Shown one piece after another: positions 37,001-47,767 of a stretch of 64,000 bases of DNA. Every line of letters begins with the position of its first letter. Position 1 is the stretch's first letter. The notes below the pieces were generated by a model that was not told the origin of the DNA, made no database searches, and saw only the letters and a program-made list of their open reading frames with translations. The stretch is from contig NC_066579.1 of the NCBI RefSeq assembly GCF_024323335.1, positions 243,409,068-243,473,067 of the forward strand. Reading direction: 5' to 3'. The position numbers were made by a program, and so were the translations under genes. The stretch is from Lathyrus oleraceus. Lineage: Eukaryota > Streptophyta > Magnoliopsida > Fabales > Fabaceae.

Positions 37001-37475
37001 GGGATAACTTGTAACAGCCAAAAAACCCGCATCCCACTGCTTCTGAACCTCTTCCTTGATCTTAGTTGCCATATCAGGACTCGTTCTACGAAGCTTCTGC
37101 TTGACCGAAGGACATCCTTCTCTAAGAGGTAATCGATGCACCACAATGTCTGTATCCAACCCAGGCATATCTTGATATGACCAGGCGAATATCTCCACAT
37201 ATTCTCTCAGCATCTCAATCAGCCTCCTCTTGACAGAGTCCTCTAAAGCAGCCCCAATCTTGATTTCTCTTTTGGCGTCCTCAGTACCCAAATTAACAAC
37301 CTCCAACTCCTCCTGATGAGGTTGGATGACCCTTTCCTCCTGCTTCAGCAATCTGACCAATTCTGCAGGAAGTTCACAGTCTTCCTCACTCTCCTCTTCA
37401 GCTTGGTAGATGGGATTGTCGAAATCATACTGAGCCATAACAGAACTGTTCATAGTGAATGCCATAAGATCGCTT
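34026..37475 (-). CDS. pol: Ogre C reverse transcriptase-dual RNase H-integrase
   Basis: Open frame 37465-34127 (1112 codons) is the second exon of the Ogre polyprotein. RT (about residues 145-330) has FMDGFSGYNQIKM and YVDD at 273-276. A first RNase H (about 410-540) reads MYLSVTENSMGCVL, without the usual first aspartate. A second RNase H (about 578-705) keeps D584, E622, D646 and D696; it probably does the work, as in other Tat elements. Integrase has a zinc-binding H813/H817/C844/C847 and the triad D876, D937, E973 (D-35-E). After residue 1090 a small deletion shifts the frame. The normal-looking C-terminal tail continues in another frame and stops at 34026-34028, while the shifted frame stops at 34127. 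The ATG at 37465 may not be a true start, because the exon joins gag-protease by splicing. Confidence 0.92.
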
Positions 37476-37727
37476 CTGCATGTTTAATGCTTTGTTTTAG
37501 AAAAAGAGTTCAATAAAGTCACAAAAAACAAAAACATTGCCATTTTTATTGTTTTTGAAAAAGGATGAAAACAAAAAATAGAAAGACAGGGATCACAAAG
37601 TTTGATTTCAAAAAATGTCCTTCATTAATGATAATCATTAAAACATGATGAGGCCCTACAATGAATCACTACGCCTTGGGCAGATCGTAGGATTTTCATG
37701 CAAAATGACAAAACAACAGAAAATTAC
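37476..37727 (-). other. Putative Ogre intron between protease and RT
   Basis: On the minus strand, GT at 37727-37726 follows codon phase 2 of the upstream exon, and AG at 37477-37476 precedes AAGCGATC. Removing these 252 bases joins the upstream frame to the RT frame without a shift. The gap contains several stops and a T-rich stretch, and is AT-rich as plant introns are. Splicing here is known for Ogre elements; these exact sites are inferred. Confidence 0.7.
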
Positions 37728-38234
37728 TCTGTCAGAAGAGTAACTTGAACCACTTCTTCAGCCGTCCAGTTGTTGATAGACTCCCCTGGTGCACACGGGC
37801 GAACCCAGTTGTCCAGATCACAATCACTGTCACAGTCTTCACTACCGGTTGCAGAGACGTCGCCATGATTCATCAGCCCAGCGCTGGTAAAGGTACTCGG
37901 ACCCGCTTGACCATTCTGCTCTGCTTGGAGAGGCTCGTAACCAACGCCAAATTTGTCTTCTTTGACAGGCAAATCCACCATCTTGCCCCAGCCTTCAGCT
38001 TTGCCAGAATCAACAACCTCCTTAGCCTGCTTGTAAGAAGTAATTGAAGCACCTGGCTTCCTCTGCTCAGCGTACGCCACTTTCTCAAGAGCCACAGTCT
38101 CAAACGCCTGGCATAAGGTTTCGTGGATCTCGCCATCCACCTCAACATACTTGAACGAGGATAGATGACTCACCAGAATCTCTTCTTCACCGCACACAGT
38201 CACAATCTGACCGTTCCAGACATACTTGAGTTTT
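37728..38234 (-). CDS. Ogre C protease-RT linker exon end (after frameshift)
   Basis: Continuation of the gag-protease polyprotein in another frame (open 38293-37724). The likely authentic part begins near 38234 with LKYVWNGQIVTVCGEE, runs through an acidic linker (GSEDCDSDCDLDNW) and ends at the putative splice donor. The upstream frame stops at 38200-38202, so a one-base change in the A-run at 38231-38234 (coding strand) separates the two. No catalytic motif is present; this is the spacer between protease and RT. Confidence 0.75.
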
Positions 38235-41043
38235 GATGGAGAGTCGACGAGACTGCCCCTGCTGCATGAATCCATGGACGCCCCAATAAACAACTATAGG
38301 CGGGCTGGATGTCCATAACATAGAAGATGATATCGAATACCTCAGGACCTATCTTCACAGGCAAGGTAACTTCCCCACACACAGAACGTTTGGAGCCGTC
38401 GAAAGCACGAACGATCAGGTCACTGGGAGTAAGCACAAACCCTTCCACATCAATCTTCTTCAGAATCTGCTTAGGCAGCACATTCAGCGACGACCCGGTG
38501 TCTACCAATACGTGAGACAACACTGCCCCCTTGCACTCCATGGTGATGTGCAAGGCTTTGTTATGGTTTCGCCCTTCAGGCGGTAAGTCCAGGTTGGTGA
38601 ATCCTACACCATGCCTGGTGCTCACATTGGCCATCACACCCTCCAGTTGATTGACAGAAATCTCCTGAGGCACGTAAGCCAGATTCAACATCTTCAGCAA
38701 GGCATTACGGTGTGCCTCAGAGCACAACAACAGTGAAAGTATAGAAATCTTGGACGGAGTTTGATTCAACTGATCTACAATCTTGTAGTCACTCTTCTTG
38801 ATTATCTTCATAAACTCCTCCACGTCCTTCTCAAATGTCCCCTCGGGCGCTTCCTTCTGGACAGGTTCTTCCTCAACCACAGCTTGCTTACCCTTTGCTT
38901 TGGCGAGAGCCTCAGCATTATTGTCCCTCAAAGGCTGCGGTGCGAACAGACGACCGCTTCTGGTAAAACCTCCTGGACCCCCTACATTATCCACAGCCGG
39001 ACCAACAGTTGCAGGAACTCTATTCGGTAAACCAATTGTCACTGGAGTTTGATTCACTGGTCTCGTCTGACTTTCAGCCCTTCTGTAACTGCGGTGAGCA
39101 TTATCATACTTCCACGGCACGGCTCTACTATTCTCAACAGCCCTTCTTCCAGACGCAACGATAGTAGTTGGAGCACTGATGGTTACAGGCACGGAAATGG
39201 TAACTGGGGTACCATTTGTTGCAGGTGCACTAACGACCCTTTGTCCACGTCCTTCAGACGGTTTAAAGTAAATGGTGATAGTTGACACTGTTCCACGATC
39301 TTTTACAGCCCTACTGAATTGCAAACAACCCTCATCCATCATACCCTGGATACCGGCCCTTAACTGGTCGCAACCATTCTCAGATTCTGCACAGCCCAAA
39401 CAATCCTCATCACAGCCCGAGTAGACACCCCCATTCAGCAGACGGCCCTTCACAACTAGCAGAGAAGTCTGAACATCATCAACATTAACAACCAGATCTT
39501 CAGCTTCTTTCCCCTCAATATTGTTCACTCTATGCCCACCATGCTGAGGCATAGGGTTGTTTACGACGTTAGGCACTGGAGCGAAGTTGATCGCCTTGGC
39601 ATCGATCAAATCTTGGACCTTGTGCTGGAGAGCCCGACACTTCTCAGTATGATGCCCTGGTGCCCCAGAGTGAAAGTCACAACGGACGTTGGCGTCGTAC
39701 CCAGGAGGCAATACTGTAGGCGGAGCCATTGTACGCAACTCAACCATCCCCAACCTGAGTAGTTCGGGCAGCAGTTCGGCGTACGACATGGGTAGCGAAT
39801 CAAAACGTCGATCAGGCATCCTTTGTCTGGGCTGATACGGACGTTGTTGTTGTTGTTGTTGTTGCGGTTGTTGAACTCTTTGTTGTTGTTGTTGACGAGG
39901 TTGAGGTGCCGGAATGGTCACTGCAGCAACCTGACAGCGTTGACTTCTGTTCTGATCTCTGCGGTATTGAACAGCATTAGTTTCACCCTCTCTTCGACGA
40001 GGTGCCCCAGCAAACGGCTTCTTAGAAGAAGAGGAACCAGCATCTTGGATCTTCCCAGTTTTAATCAAGCTCTCAGTCCTCTCTCCACAAATGACAACAT
40101 CAGAAAAACTACCGAATGGGCAGCTCCCCATCCGGTCCATAAACACACCCTGAAGAGTGCCGATAAACATATCTGTCAACTCCCTCTCCAGCATAGGGGG
40201 TTGAACTCTAGCAGCCAGTTCACGCCACCTCTGGGCGTACTCCTTGAAGCTCTCATTGGATTTCTGACAAAGACTCTGCAGCTGAGTCCGGCTCGGTGCC
40301 ATGTCCATGTTATGTTTATATTGCCTCAAGAAGGCCTCACCCAGATCCCTCCAACAGCGGATAGAATCTCTCTTCAATTCCATGTACCAGTCCAAAGAAG
40401 CCCCAGATAGACTATCTTGGAAAAAATACATCCACATCTTTTCATCATCGGTATACGCAGAGATTTTTCGATAATAAGCCTGCACATGGGTGCGAGGGCA
40501 AGAAGTACCGTTGTATTTATCGAAGGACGGTGCTTTGAACTTGTAAGGGATTCTCAAACCTTCCACCAACCCCATATTGGTAACATCAAAACCGAGAGAA
40601 TTCTGACATTCCATAGCTCTAATTTTCTCAGCAAGGGCATCAACTTTACGATCCCTCTCATCAACCCTTCCCAGAACGTCTTCGTCTTCACTGAGCAGAG
40701 TGAACATATCCTCTTGTCTGTCAACAATCGGAACAGGATTACGGGCCGGGGCACGGACTGCTCTGGCATTAGCGGCATCTGGAGCAATAGGTTGACCGTT
40801 GATTCGAATTCCCCCCAACTCATCACCTACAGCATAGTTGTTGATGGGTACAGCAGCAGCAACATTATTATCATTGACCGGGCCTCCCTCTGGCGGAGCA
40901 TGGTTGACCGGTGGAATTGCAGCCTCTTGTCTCTGAACCATGGCTCGAAGTTCTTCTTGACCTTGTGCAACCCCTTGCATCATATTCATAAACTGGGCCA
41001 TGTTAGCCTTCATCTCAGCCAACTCAGCTTGAACTTGATCCAT
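38200..41043 (-). CDS. gag: Ogre C gag-protease
   Basis: Open frame of 947 codons from ATG 41043. The N-terminus (1-40) is a likely short coiled coil. Residues about 165-330 are a Ty3/gypsy gag capsid domain (FDKYNGTSCPRTHVQAYYRKI; WWR-like RCWRDLGEAFLRQYKHN; ESFKEYAQRWRELAARV). A glutamine-rich run (384-400) is coded by CAA repeats. Residues 455-469 hold a CDFH...HHTEKC knuckle in place of a classic CCHC. The aspartic protease (about 830-930) has LVDTGSSLNVLP, with DTG at 848-850, and ends LLGRPWIH. The last ten or so residues are out of frame because of the break at 38231-38234. The protein should package RNA and process the polyprotein. Confidence 0.93.
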   Translation of the reverse strand: MDQVQAELAEMKANMAQFMNMMQGVAQGQEELRAMVQRQEAAIPPVNHAPPEGGPVNDNNVAAAVPINNYAVGDELGGIRINGQPIAPDAANARAVRAPARNPVPIVDRQEDMFTLLSEDEDVLGRVDERDRKVDALAEKIRAMECQNSLGFDVTNMGLVEGLRIPYKFKAPSFDKYNGTSCPRTHVQAYYRKISAYTDDEKMWMYFFQDSLSGASLDWYMELKRDSIRCWRDLGEAFLRQYKHNMDMAPSRTQLQSLCQKSNESFKEYAQRWRELAARVQPPMLERELTDMFIGTLQGVFMDRMGSCPFGSFSDVVICGERTESLIKTGKIQDAGSSSSKKPFAGAPRRREGETNAVQYRRDQNRSQRCQVAAVTIPAPQPRQQQQQRVQQPQQQQQQQRPYQPRQRMPDRRFDSLPMSYAELLPELLRLGMVELRTMAPPTVLPPGYDANVRCDFHSGAPGHHTEKCRALQHKVQDLIDAKAINFAPVPNVVNNPMPQHGGHRVNNIEGKEAEDLVVNVDDVQTSLLVVKGRLLNGGVYSGCDEDCLGCAESENGCDQLRAGIQGMMDEGCLQFSRAVKDRGTVSTITIYFKPSEGRGQRVVSAPATNGTPVTISVPVTISAPTTIVASGRRAVENSRAVPWKYDNAHRSYRRAESQTRPVNQTPVTIGLPNRVPATVGPAVDNVGGPGGFTRSGRLFAPQPLRDNNAEALAKAKGKQAVVEEEPVQKEAPEGTFEKDVEEFMKIIKKSDYKIVDQLNQTPSKISILSLLLCSEAHRNALLKMLNLAYVPQEISVNQLEGVMANVSTRHGVGFTNLDLPPEGRNHNKALHITMECKGAVLSHVLVDTGSSLNVLPKQILKKIDVEGFVLTPSDLIVRAFDGSKRSVCGEVTLPVKIGPEVFDIIFYVMDIQPAYSCLLGRPWIHAAGAVSSTLHQNSSMSGTVRL
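39841..39905 (-). repeat. (CAA)n coding microsatellite in Ogre gag
   Basis: Runs of CAA on the coding strand (TTG on plus) encode two glutamine tracts between the capsid and the zinc-knuckle region. Confidence 0.85.
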
Positions 41044-41440
41044 ACCTCTCTGTTGATTCAGTCTTGTTGAGTAGCGGTGCGGACGTTGATCAGCTATCCT
41101 GCCTGAACAGGAACCAAGAGTGAGAAGTCACGACCAAGAACACCTGTTATGCAAAATGATATGAGTATGGTGCTAATGATGCGTATGATGCACATGATAT
41201 GTTCATTTCTCAGGCATTCAAAGAGCCTGAGTCATCCTCAAAAGATGGCAACCTGCAGCAAGAACAACATAGAAGCACAGAAACAACATACACAAGAGTG
41301 ATGAGTACAAGGTGAAACCAACAACCTCATCTATATGAGTAACAGGATCATACAACAAAGTCGACAAAGAAAATCCAAACAATCGGAGTACAACAATGAA
41401 TCCCATCCAACAAGCCTGGAGGTGATTCTCAACATACATA
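41044..41440 (-). other. Spacer between ORF1 and gag in Ogre C
   Basis: About 400 bp without a conserved frame. A 73-codon ORF at 41218-41439 has no known match and starts just after the ORF1 stop. How gag is translated downstream of ORF1 is not evident from the sequence. Confidence 0.5.
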
Positions 41441-43141
41441 TCAAAGATACAAGCTAAGACAACGGCCTCCCGGAATGAGAGTCTTCAAGTACTGACACTG
41501 GTCTATCAACAGGTCACATTCTGAACATTCTGGCAAAAGGGTGATCTTCTCCTTCAGTTGTCGTCTAAGCTCTACCACTTCTCCTCCAAGGTGGTTCTCT
41601 GATGCCTGTCTCAAGTCTACTTCCTTCTTCAACTGGATGTCTTTATCTCTGAGTTGCTTCTCCAAGTCTCTGATCTTCTTCTGATAGCTGGCCTCAACCC
41701 TCTGCAGCCTCAAGCACTCCCGGTGTTCTGCATCTAACATGCTCTCCACCTCCTCGTAGGATCTCTTCTTGCTTCTCAGTCTGCTAGCATCCTCTTCTCG
41801 CACTCCTCTGAGTTGATGAGCCAAATTCAACCTATCAGCTTTGGCCTTGTACAGCTCCATCTGGGTATCTTGCTCCTTCTCTCTCAAACGGCGATTCTCC
41901 ATCAGGGCTTGCTTGTAGTGCTCCGCAGGCACACTCTCAGCAAGGATCAAAGGTGGTTGCTCCTGCAACGGCTCCATCCTATCGTAGGGTAACAACAAAG
42001 TTTCTACTCTCTCCTTGACCCAATCAGTGTAATCGGGCATAGCAACGGCAAACTTCTTCCCTAAGACAGATCCATCCTTCACACCAATAGACTTCCAAGC
42101 TCTCCCTATCTGCTCCAATCTGGCCGGGTCACTCTGCTTCTCAAAATACACACTTTCAGCTACCTCAGCCTCAAGTGGTCTTCCCTTCATCACAAACCCC
42201 AACTGGCGGAGAGAAAGAACCGGGTTGTAATTGATGCAACCCCTAGTCCCTACGAGTGGCACATTACGGAATCCTCCACAGCTCATAATGACGTTACGCA
42301 CATCCATCCGGTAAGATTGCCACCTGATATCATAGGAGGTAAGAGACATAACCCTCTGAGTCCACTTATGCGTGCTCTGAGCATCCACAAAAGGTCCACT
42401 GACTGGCAGGAGAGACAAGAACCATCTGAGCAAAAGCGGGAGACAACACCTGATAGCCCCACCCTTACCATGCCTACTGTGAATAGCATAGTAAGTGTCA
42501 GCTAAAAGAGTAGGAACTGGATTTCCTCCAATGAAAATACTGACTGCAGCATAGTCAACAAAATTGGGCATACTCGGAAACAGGACGATCCCATAGATCA
42601 TGACGGCCAACTGAGCATGAAAGGCTTCCCAACTTCCCTTCTCTGCTTCTTCTCTAGCTACCCTCAACAGAAACTTCAAAGGCAATCCTACAACATCCCC
42701 ACTGGACTTCCAACTATCACCGACTTCCTTGATACCCAAATGGAGAGCTCTGGCAACAACTCTGAAATCAACCTCCTTGGGCACATCCAAGAAAGGAACC
42801 TGATACCGGACCGGGACACTCAGCAAAATGGAGTACTCCTCAAGAGTAGGCGCCAACTGATAATCTTGAAAGGTGAAACAATGAAGCTCTGGGTCGTAGA
42901 ACTGTAGAAGAGTCTGCAACGGCACCGGATCGACTACCATCTTCAACAGTGTCAGAATATCTCCATACTGGTCGACAAACCCCTTCTGGTTACCACTGGT
43001 CATAAGGTTGCTCAACTCAATCAGAGACGTCAAAGGTTCACGGTGAAAGCTGTAGGAACAAGTCTTCCGCTTCAACTCTGGGACTGTTGTCATCTCTATC
43101 AGTGAACAAGCTCTGGAATGTACCTGAGAAATGATATGCAT
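41441..43141 (-). CDS. Ogre C ORF1, extra protein upstream of gag
   Basis: 566 codons, intact, upstream of gag, the place where Ogre elements carry an extra ORF of unknown role. The N-terminal two thirds (about 30-370) look globular: LLQFYDPELHCFTFQDYQLAPTLEEYSILL resembles a plant domain often found in transposon-derived proteins (plant mobile domain/DUF7745-like, from memory). Residues about 407-533 are strongly charged with heptad-like leucines, a likely coiled coil for self-association. The first ATG (43141) has a weak context; the ATG at codon 17 (43093-43091, G at -3) may be the real start. Its function in retrotransposition is unknown. Confidence 0.85.
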   Translation of the reverse strand: MHIISQVHSRACSLIEMTTVPELKRKTCSYSFHREPLTSLIELSNLMTSGNQKGFVDQYGDILTLLKMVVDPVPLQTLLQFYDPELHCFTFQDYQLAPTLEEYSILLSVPVRYQVPFLDVPKEVDFRVVARALHLGIKEVGDSWKSSGDVVGLPLKFLLRVAREEAEKGSWEAFHAQLAVMIYGIVLFPSMPNFVDYAAVSIFIGGNPVPTLLADTYYAIHSRHGKGGAIRCCLPLLLRWFLSLLPVSGPFVDAQSTHKWTQRVMSLTSYDIRWQSYRMDVRNVIMSCGGFRNVPLVGTRGCINYNPVLSLRQLGFVMKGRPLEAEVAESVYFEKQSDPARLEQIGRAWKSIGVKDGSVLGKKFAVAMPDYTDWVKERVETLLLPYDRMEPLQEQPPLILAESVPAEHYKQALMENRRLREKEQDTQMELYKAKADRLNLAHQLRGVREEDASRLRSKKRSYEEVESMLDAEHRECLRLQRVEASYQKKIRDLEKQLRDKDIQLKKEVDLRQASENHLGGEVVELRRQLKEKITLLPECSECDLLIDQCQYLKTLIPGGRCLSLYL

Positions 43142-43894
43142 GCAGGGATTAGTTTTTTTTTTCTTCTTTTTTTTCTTTTTTTTTTTGTATCCTTTTTTTA
43201 TTGCGTTTCTTTTGAAAAATAAATATGCTATGATGCAAATGATGCAGACACGACTGGTTGGCTGTGTCTCTCAGAACACAGGATCAAAACTTTGGCTTGA
43301 ACTCGGAACCACAAATTCGTCTGAAACCCAAAGTCATCTGAGACCCCAAAATTCTGAACCAATAATCACCAACAGGGTCACAAGTCACCAACAAGTCACC
43401 AACAAGTCACCAACTGTACCTGTAATAATGATCATCCCCTCCCCACTCACGGGTGTCGTCTAGGCCAGGGTAAGGTCGAGAGAAACGCAGCATAAATAAC
43501 CTTTCGCAGAACATCATCATATACATACCCGAAGTATGTAACGATAACATCCCACCAGGGTCTGAACTGCTCGTGATATCAATGTTCCGCTAAGTGGCGT
43601 AATACCACCCGCTTCCCATGAATCACTCTATTCCTAAGTATCCTAGATTTCACTCATGGCCTGGGTATTGGGCCTTTTACCTCATGTAACTCCCACCCCA
43701 ACAGAGAGAAACAGACAACCAGCCAGCCAGGTGAACAGATGAATATGAATGCAAACATAAGTGCAAACATGAATGCAAACAATAAATAAATGAATGCAAT
43801 AAATAACAGCAAAAGCAACCAAACCCTATCCTAGAGAGCGCTAGGAGAGACTCGCTTAGGGAAGACGGACCAGCACAGGTCAACTTCTCTATAC
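43142..43894 (-). other. Leader of Ogre C with A-rich tract
   Basis: About 750 bp of 5' untranslated sequence between the primer site and ORF1. Immediately before ORF1 (43151-43190) the coding strand carries a run of A with a few G. A 12 bp word with CAAGTCACCAA is repeated three times at about 43378-43412 (plus strand). Confidence 0.7.
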
Positions 43895-43912
43895 TCCCTA
43901 GCAGAGTCGCCA
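43895..43912 (-). other. Primer-binding site of Ogre C
   Basis: On the minus strand this reads TGGCGACTCTGCTAGGGA, two bases after the 5' LTR. Ogre elements are known to use tRNA-Arg; the near-identical site of Ogre F (63881-63898) supports the assignment. The exact tRNA was not checked. Confidence 0.8.
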
Positions 43913-44731
43913 GCTGTCGCATTACGCGAAAAACCGGCGGGAAAACAAGAACAACAGAGCCGCCACCGTGCGTTATTTATCCCAAAAGAGGGAAAGGAAA
44001 CGCTCAGAGTAAACCTGGAAAAGACATGGTCTCGCGACCAAAGAGATTGGGATCGGGAGTCGGTTATGCGAAGGGAAGGTATTAGCACCCCTACGCATCC
44101 GTCGTACTCGACGGGATCCACGCACAATAGAAAGGAAAATGGTTGCTAAATCACTGCTCAAAACACACACAAACTGGCTGAAAGAGACACAAGAAAACAG
44201 ACAAGACTGACTCGGCAGGATACCGCATCCTGGGCCTACTTAGTCTATCAGGCATAGACATCAGAGTCGAAGTAGTTCGGACTGGGAAACGACACATGCT
44301 CGCTAGGATATCGCATCCTATGCATACGTATCTCCTTGGACGAAGGAGAATCAGAGCACTCGTAGCTCGGCTGACACGCACACAAACAAACACAGGCAAA
44401 GGCAAACGTGGAGCCTGAATGCCAATCACTGGACTTACATCAGCATCCGAACCGACAAACCCACACTGGAACCCGAATGCCACTCGATGGACTTACATCA
44501 GCTTCCAAGCACACAACAAGACAAAACAAAGACACAGGCGCCCGGAGAGATCTGCTCATCTCCTGCCTACGTACCTCATCTGGTATGAGGATCAGGGCGA
44601 CGTAGTTCCCCTACAGAGGGATAAAGGACTAGCCTAACCAGATAACAGAGGGAGACACAACACTAGGGAGACTACGACTCGAGCCTAGATGTTATCATGC
44701 AAATCATCCCTAAGTTAGGGTTTCTAGCTAA

Positions 44732-44880
44732 CTGGCACAGGGAGCCAGCCTATCCTAATCATGACTTGCACAGGAAGCAAGCCACACACACACTTAGCTT
44801 GCACAGGAAGCAAGCCAAGCAAAACCTAACTTGCACAGGACGCAAGTCTAAGCTAACCCTAACTTGCACAAGAAGCAAGT
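44732..44880 (-). repeat. Five tandem hairpins in Ogre C 5' LTR
   Basis: Second copy of the array at 27570-27718. All five stems are intact; the single difference is in the loop of unit 4 (ACAGGAC instead of ACAGGAA). Confidence 0.75.
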
Positions 44881-47760
44881 CAAACAAACACACAAGCACA
44901 AGTAGCACACACTATATGCAAGCAAGGGGCTCAAACAAGGTTAGGTTTTAGTTGAGGGGTCATATCAACCTCAACAAACAAACCACTGGAACTGGGTAGT
45001 GTTAGCTCTTAACCTTGCCATTGAGAGGCTAAGGTGAAGCAGATGAAAAGTGAGTGAAGATAAGACTTCACAGCTCTTATCCCTGGCCTGGGAGAGCTTA
45101 AGACAAGAATGTGTGGGTTCAGAAAGTGGGAACCCTCCTACACATTTGATACTGACTCAACTGTGCAATTGCACAAGATCTTGGGTTTTTATCTGTAATG
45201 CATCAACACAGTGGTGTGAGCAAAACAGAAGACACACTGAATAGCAGGGGATAGGTTGCTTATCCCTTGGTTCTGCCAATTGCCTCTTCACTTAGGAGGT
45301 CTTTGACTCTGTACAAGGACAAATTAAACATACACAAACATTGCCTCTTAAGGAGGACTTCAGACAGTTGCCTGACCAAGTAACAGGCCAGGTCTTCCAG
45401 ACTACATGAAGATTAGAAGTATACCTCAATGCAAATTGCTTATACAAGCAAAGCAAAGCAAAAGTTCACAAGGAACTGAGCAACTAAAAGCACCTGAAAT
45501 AGTCAAGCAGACATTAGTATACAACTTCAAACAAAGCAAAAAGAAACAGACATCAACAGTTAATCAGAAGCAAATGGATGTGCAAGGCATAAGGCTTAAG
45601 GCATGTGAGCCAAGCCACCTACAAAACAAACAAGTTAGACAATGATATTTAAGCAAGCTCAATCAAAAAGAAACGGTCTCATTGGTCATTTGTTGGTAAA
45701 CCTGAAAACAGGAGCTCAAAGGTGAGTAACAGGACCACTAGGACAAGCCTAGGGTCAAAAAGGAATGAAAAAGTCAAAACAGCAAAGGGCAAGCATCCAA
45801 AATCATGTTCAAACAATTAAGAAACACAACCAATTGGGTTCACATTCATATCAATCATCATCATCATTTCATGAACAATTTAGGTCAAAGTGTTGCAAAC
45901 AGAAGCTCATAGAAGTCAACAGCAAGACTTAACTCAAAAGCAATCTTAAACATTTCCAAAAATCACCAAATAAATCATGACCAATCACAACCGACAACAT
46001 GGTAAGCATGTCAAATTTCATCTCATTTGGACAAGTGGAAGGCAGTCAATGAAAATCAGAAAGTCAAATCAATTTTGAACATGCTCAAAGAAGTCAACCA
46101 AACATGCATCAACTTGAAAAATTCATAAATCAGTGATAGCATATGAGAAATGAATGGGACTAAAACCATGGCAAAGCTTAGGATGTCTAGTTATCTCATG
46201 TAAAATTTCATGTCCATCTAATAAAGTATGAGAATTTCACAAATGAAATGGGAACATGTGTCACAAAAGGTCAACATTTTGGTCAAACAGGGGAGAAAAT
46301 CTCAAACAAATGGAAAATGGCATAAATAATTCCAAGAAAAATCCCATGTGAACTAGACATACAAGAGTAGGTTCATGCAAAAATTCACATCAATTGGAGG
46401 TCAAGAAACATGGTATCAAAAATCAACAAGTTGCACATCAATGGTGTGACACAAATTGTCACACCCTACTTCAAAAATTCATAGCTCCCAATCCAGATAA
46501 GATAAATTCACAAACTTTACATCAAAATAAACATGAATGTGTCTAGTTTGAGCACAAAAAATTTCAGTGCCATTGGATAACGCATCACAATTTCACAAAG
46601 GATTTGGCAAGATGTACAAAAATTGGGCACATGAACAAAATCCTAATGCCATTTAAAATCTACTCATCCAAAAAAATCAACAAAAATCATGATAAAAAAC
46701 TAGGGATCCATATGAACACAATGCAACAAGTCCCATGAATTTTGGATTTAAAATGAATGAATTATGATTTTTGCAAGTTTGTGGAACAAAATGAAATAAT
46801 TATTGAAATGAATTAAAATGGATTAGGAATTAAAAAAAGAAAAATGCACAGCCACTCATTAATCCTAGGTGGCGGCTTGCTTCGCTGAAAAACAAAACTC
46901 AGCGTTTTGTTAAGTGGCCCAGTCAAAGGGCCCGGTCAACCACCTTACAGCCAATGGCGTGCGAGCAAAAACGCCTTGCTGTACCAATTGAAGCGTTACT
47001 TTAAAAAACACATGCACGGCCATATGTACTAAACCCTACAGATAAACGGCATGGCTACAGGAAACAAATTCCAGAATCATGTTACAGCAAAAACGTCCAG
47101 CATCCACGTTCATCACAGCAAATTCCAGTAATGCAATTTTTTACCAAAACCGAAAATCCAAAATACCAAGATGCTTATCTAAACATGCTCAAGCATAAAT
47201 CAAATTCCAATAATCTCAACTCATGCTAAAATGGACAAATCATGTAAAAAAGTAAATGAACATCAAATTTGGAAATCAAATTTCTCTCTCAATTCCTAAC
47301 CGTTTTCCTCGATTCAAAGCTCAGTAAGCTTATGGCAAAAAGATCTACACGATGTATCTCATGATTTTGGAAATGGAGAGATTTGATATCTTACTTGATT
47401 TTGAAGAAATGAGTGAACAGTTGTTGTTTTGATGTTATGAGCTCAAACAGATGTAGACTCATGCTCCAAATGATGAATGGTGAAGATGCTTGGGCTTGAA
47501 ATAGCTTGAAATAGCTTTAACCAAACTTTGCCATTGATGATGCTTTGCAAAAACAGTCCACGAAATGGCCTTCCAGTTGTGGAATGATGGTTGAAATGGG
47601 CTCTCAATGTTGTTTGGATGGTGAATCAACAAAGCTTGCTCGTGGTCTCTTGAGAGTTTTTGACAGATTTTGGAAATGGCAAGAAAATGAAATTTGAGAG
47701 AGTGAATGAATTCTGAGTTTGTGTGGCTGCTGCTAGGGTTTGTAAATGACAGAAAATCAT

Positions 47761-47767
47761 CTTTATA
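47761..47767 (-). promoter_or_regulatory. Putative TATA box of Ogre C
   Basis: TATAAAG on the minus strand, within AATATAAAGATG, about 1 kb into the 5' LTR. It is identical in the 3' LTR (30599-30605). Confidence 0.5.

Noticed and set aside
39823..41070. Plus-strand ORFs of 195 and 217 codons (39823-40410, 40417-41070)
   Set aside because: They lie antisense to the Ogre gag-protease frame, which has clear domains. Their products have no recognisable motif and follow the base bias of the other strand.
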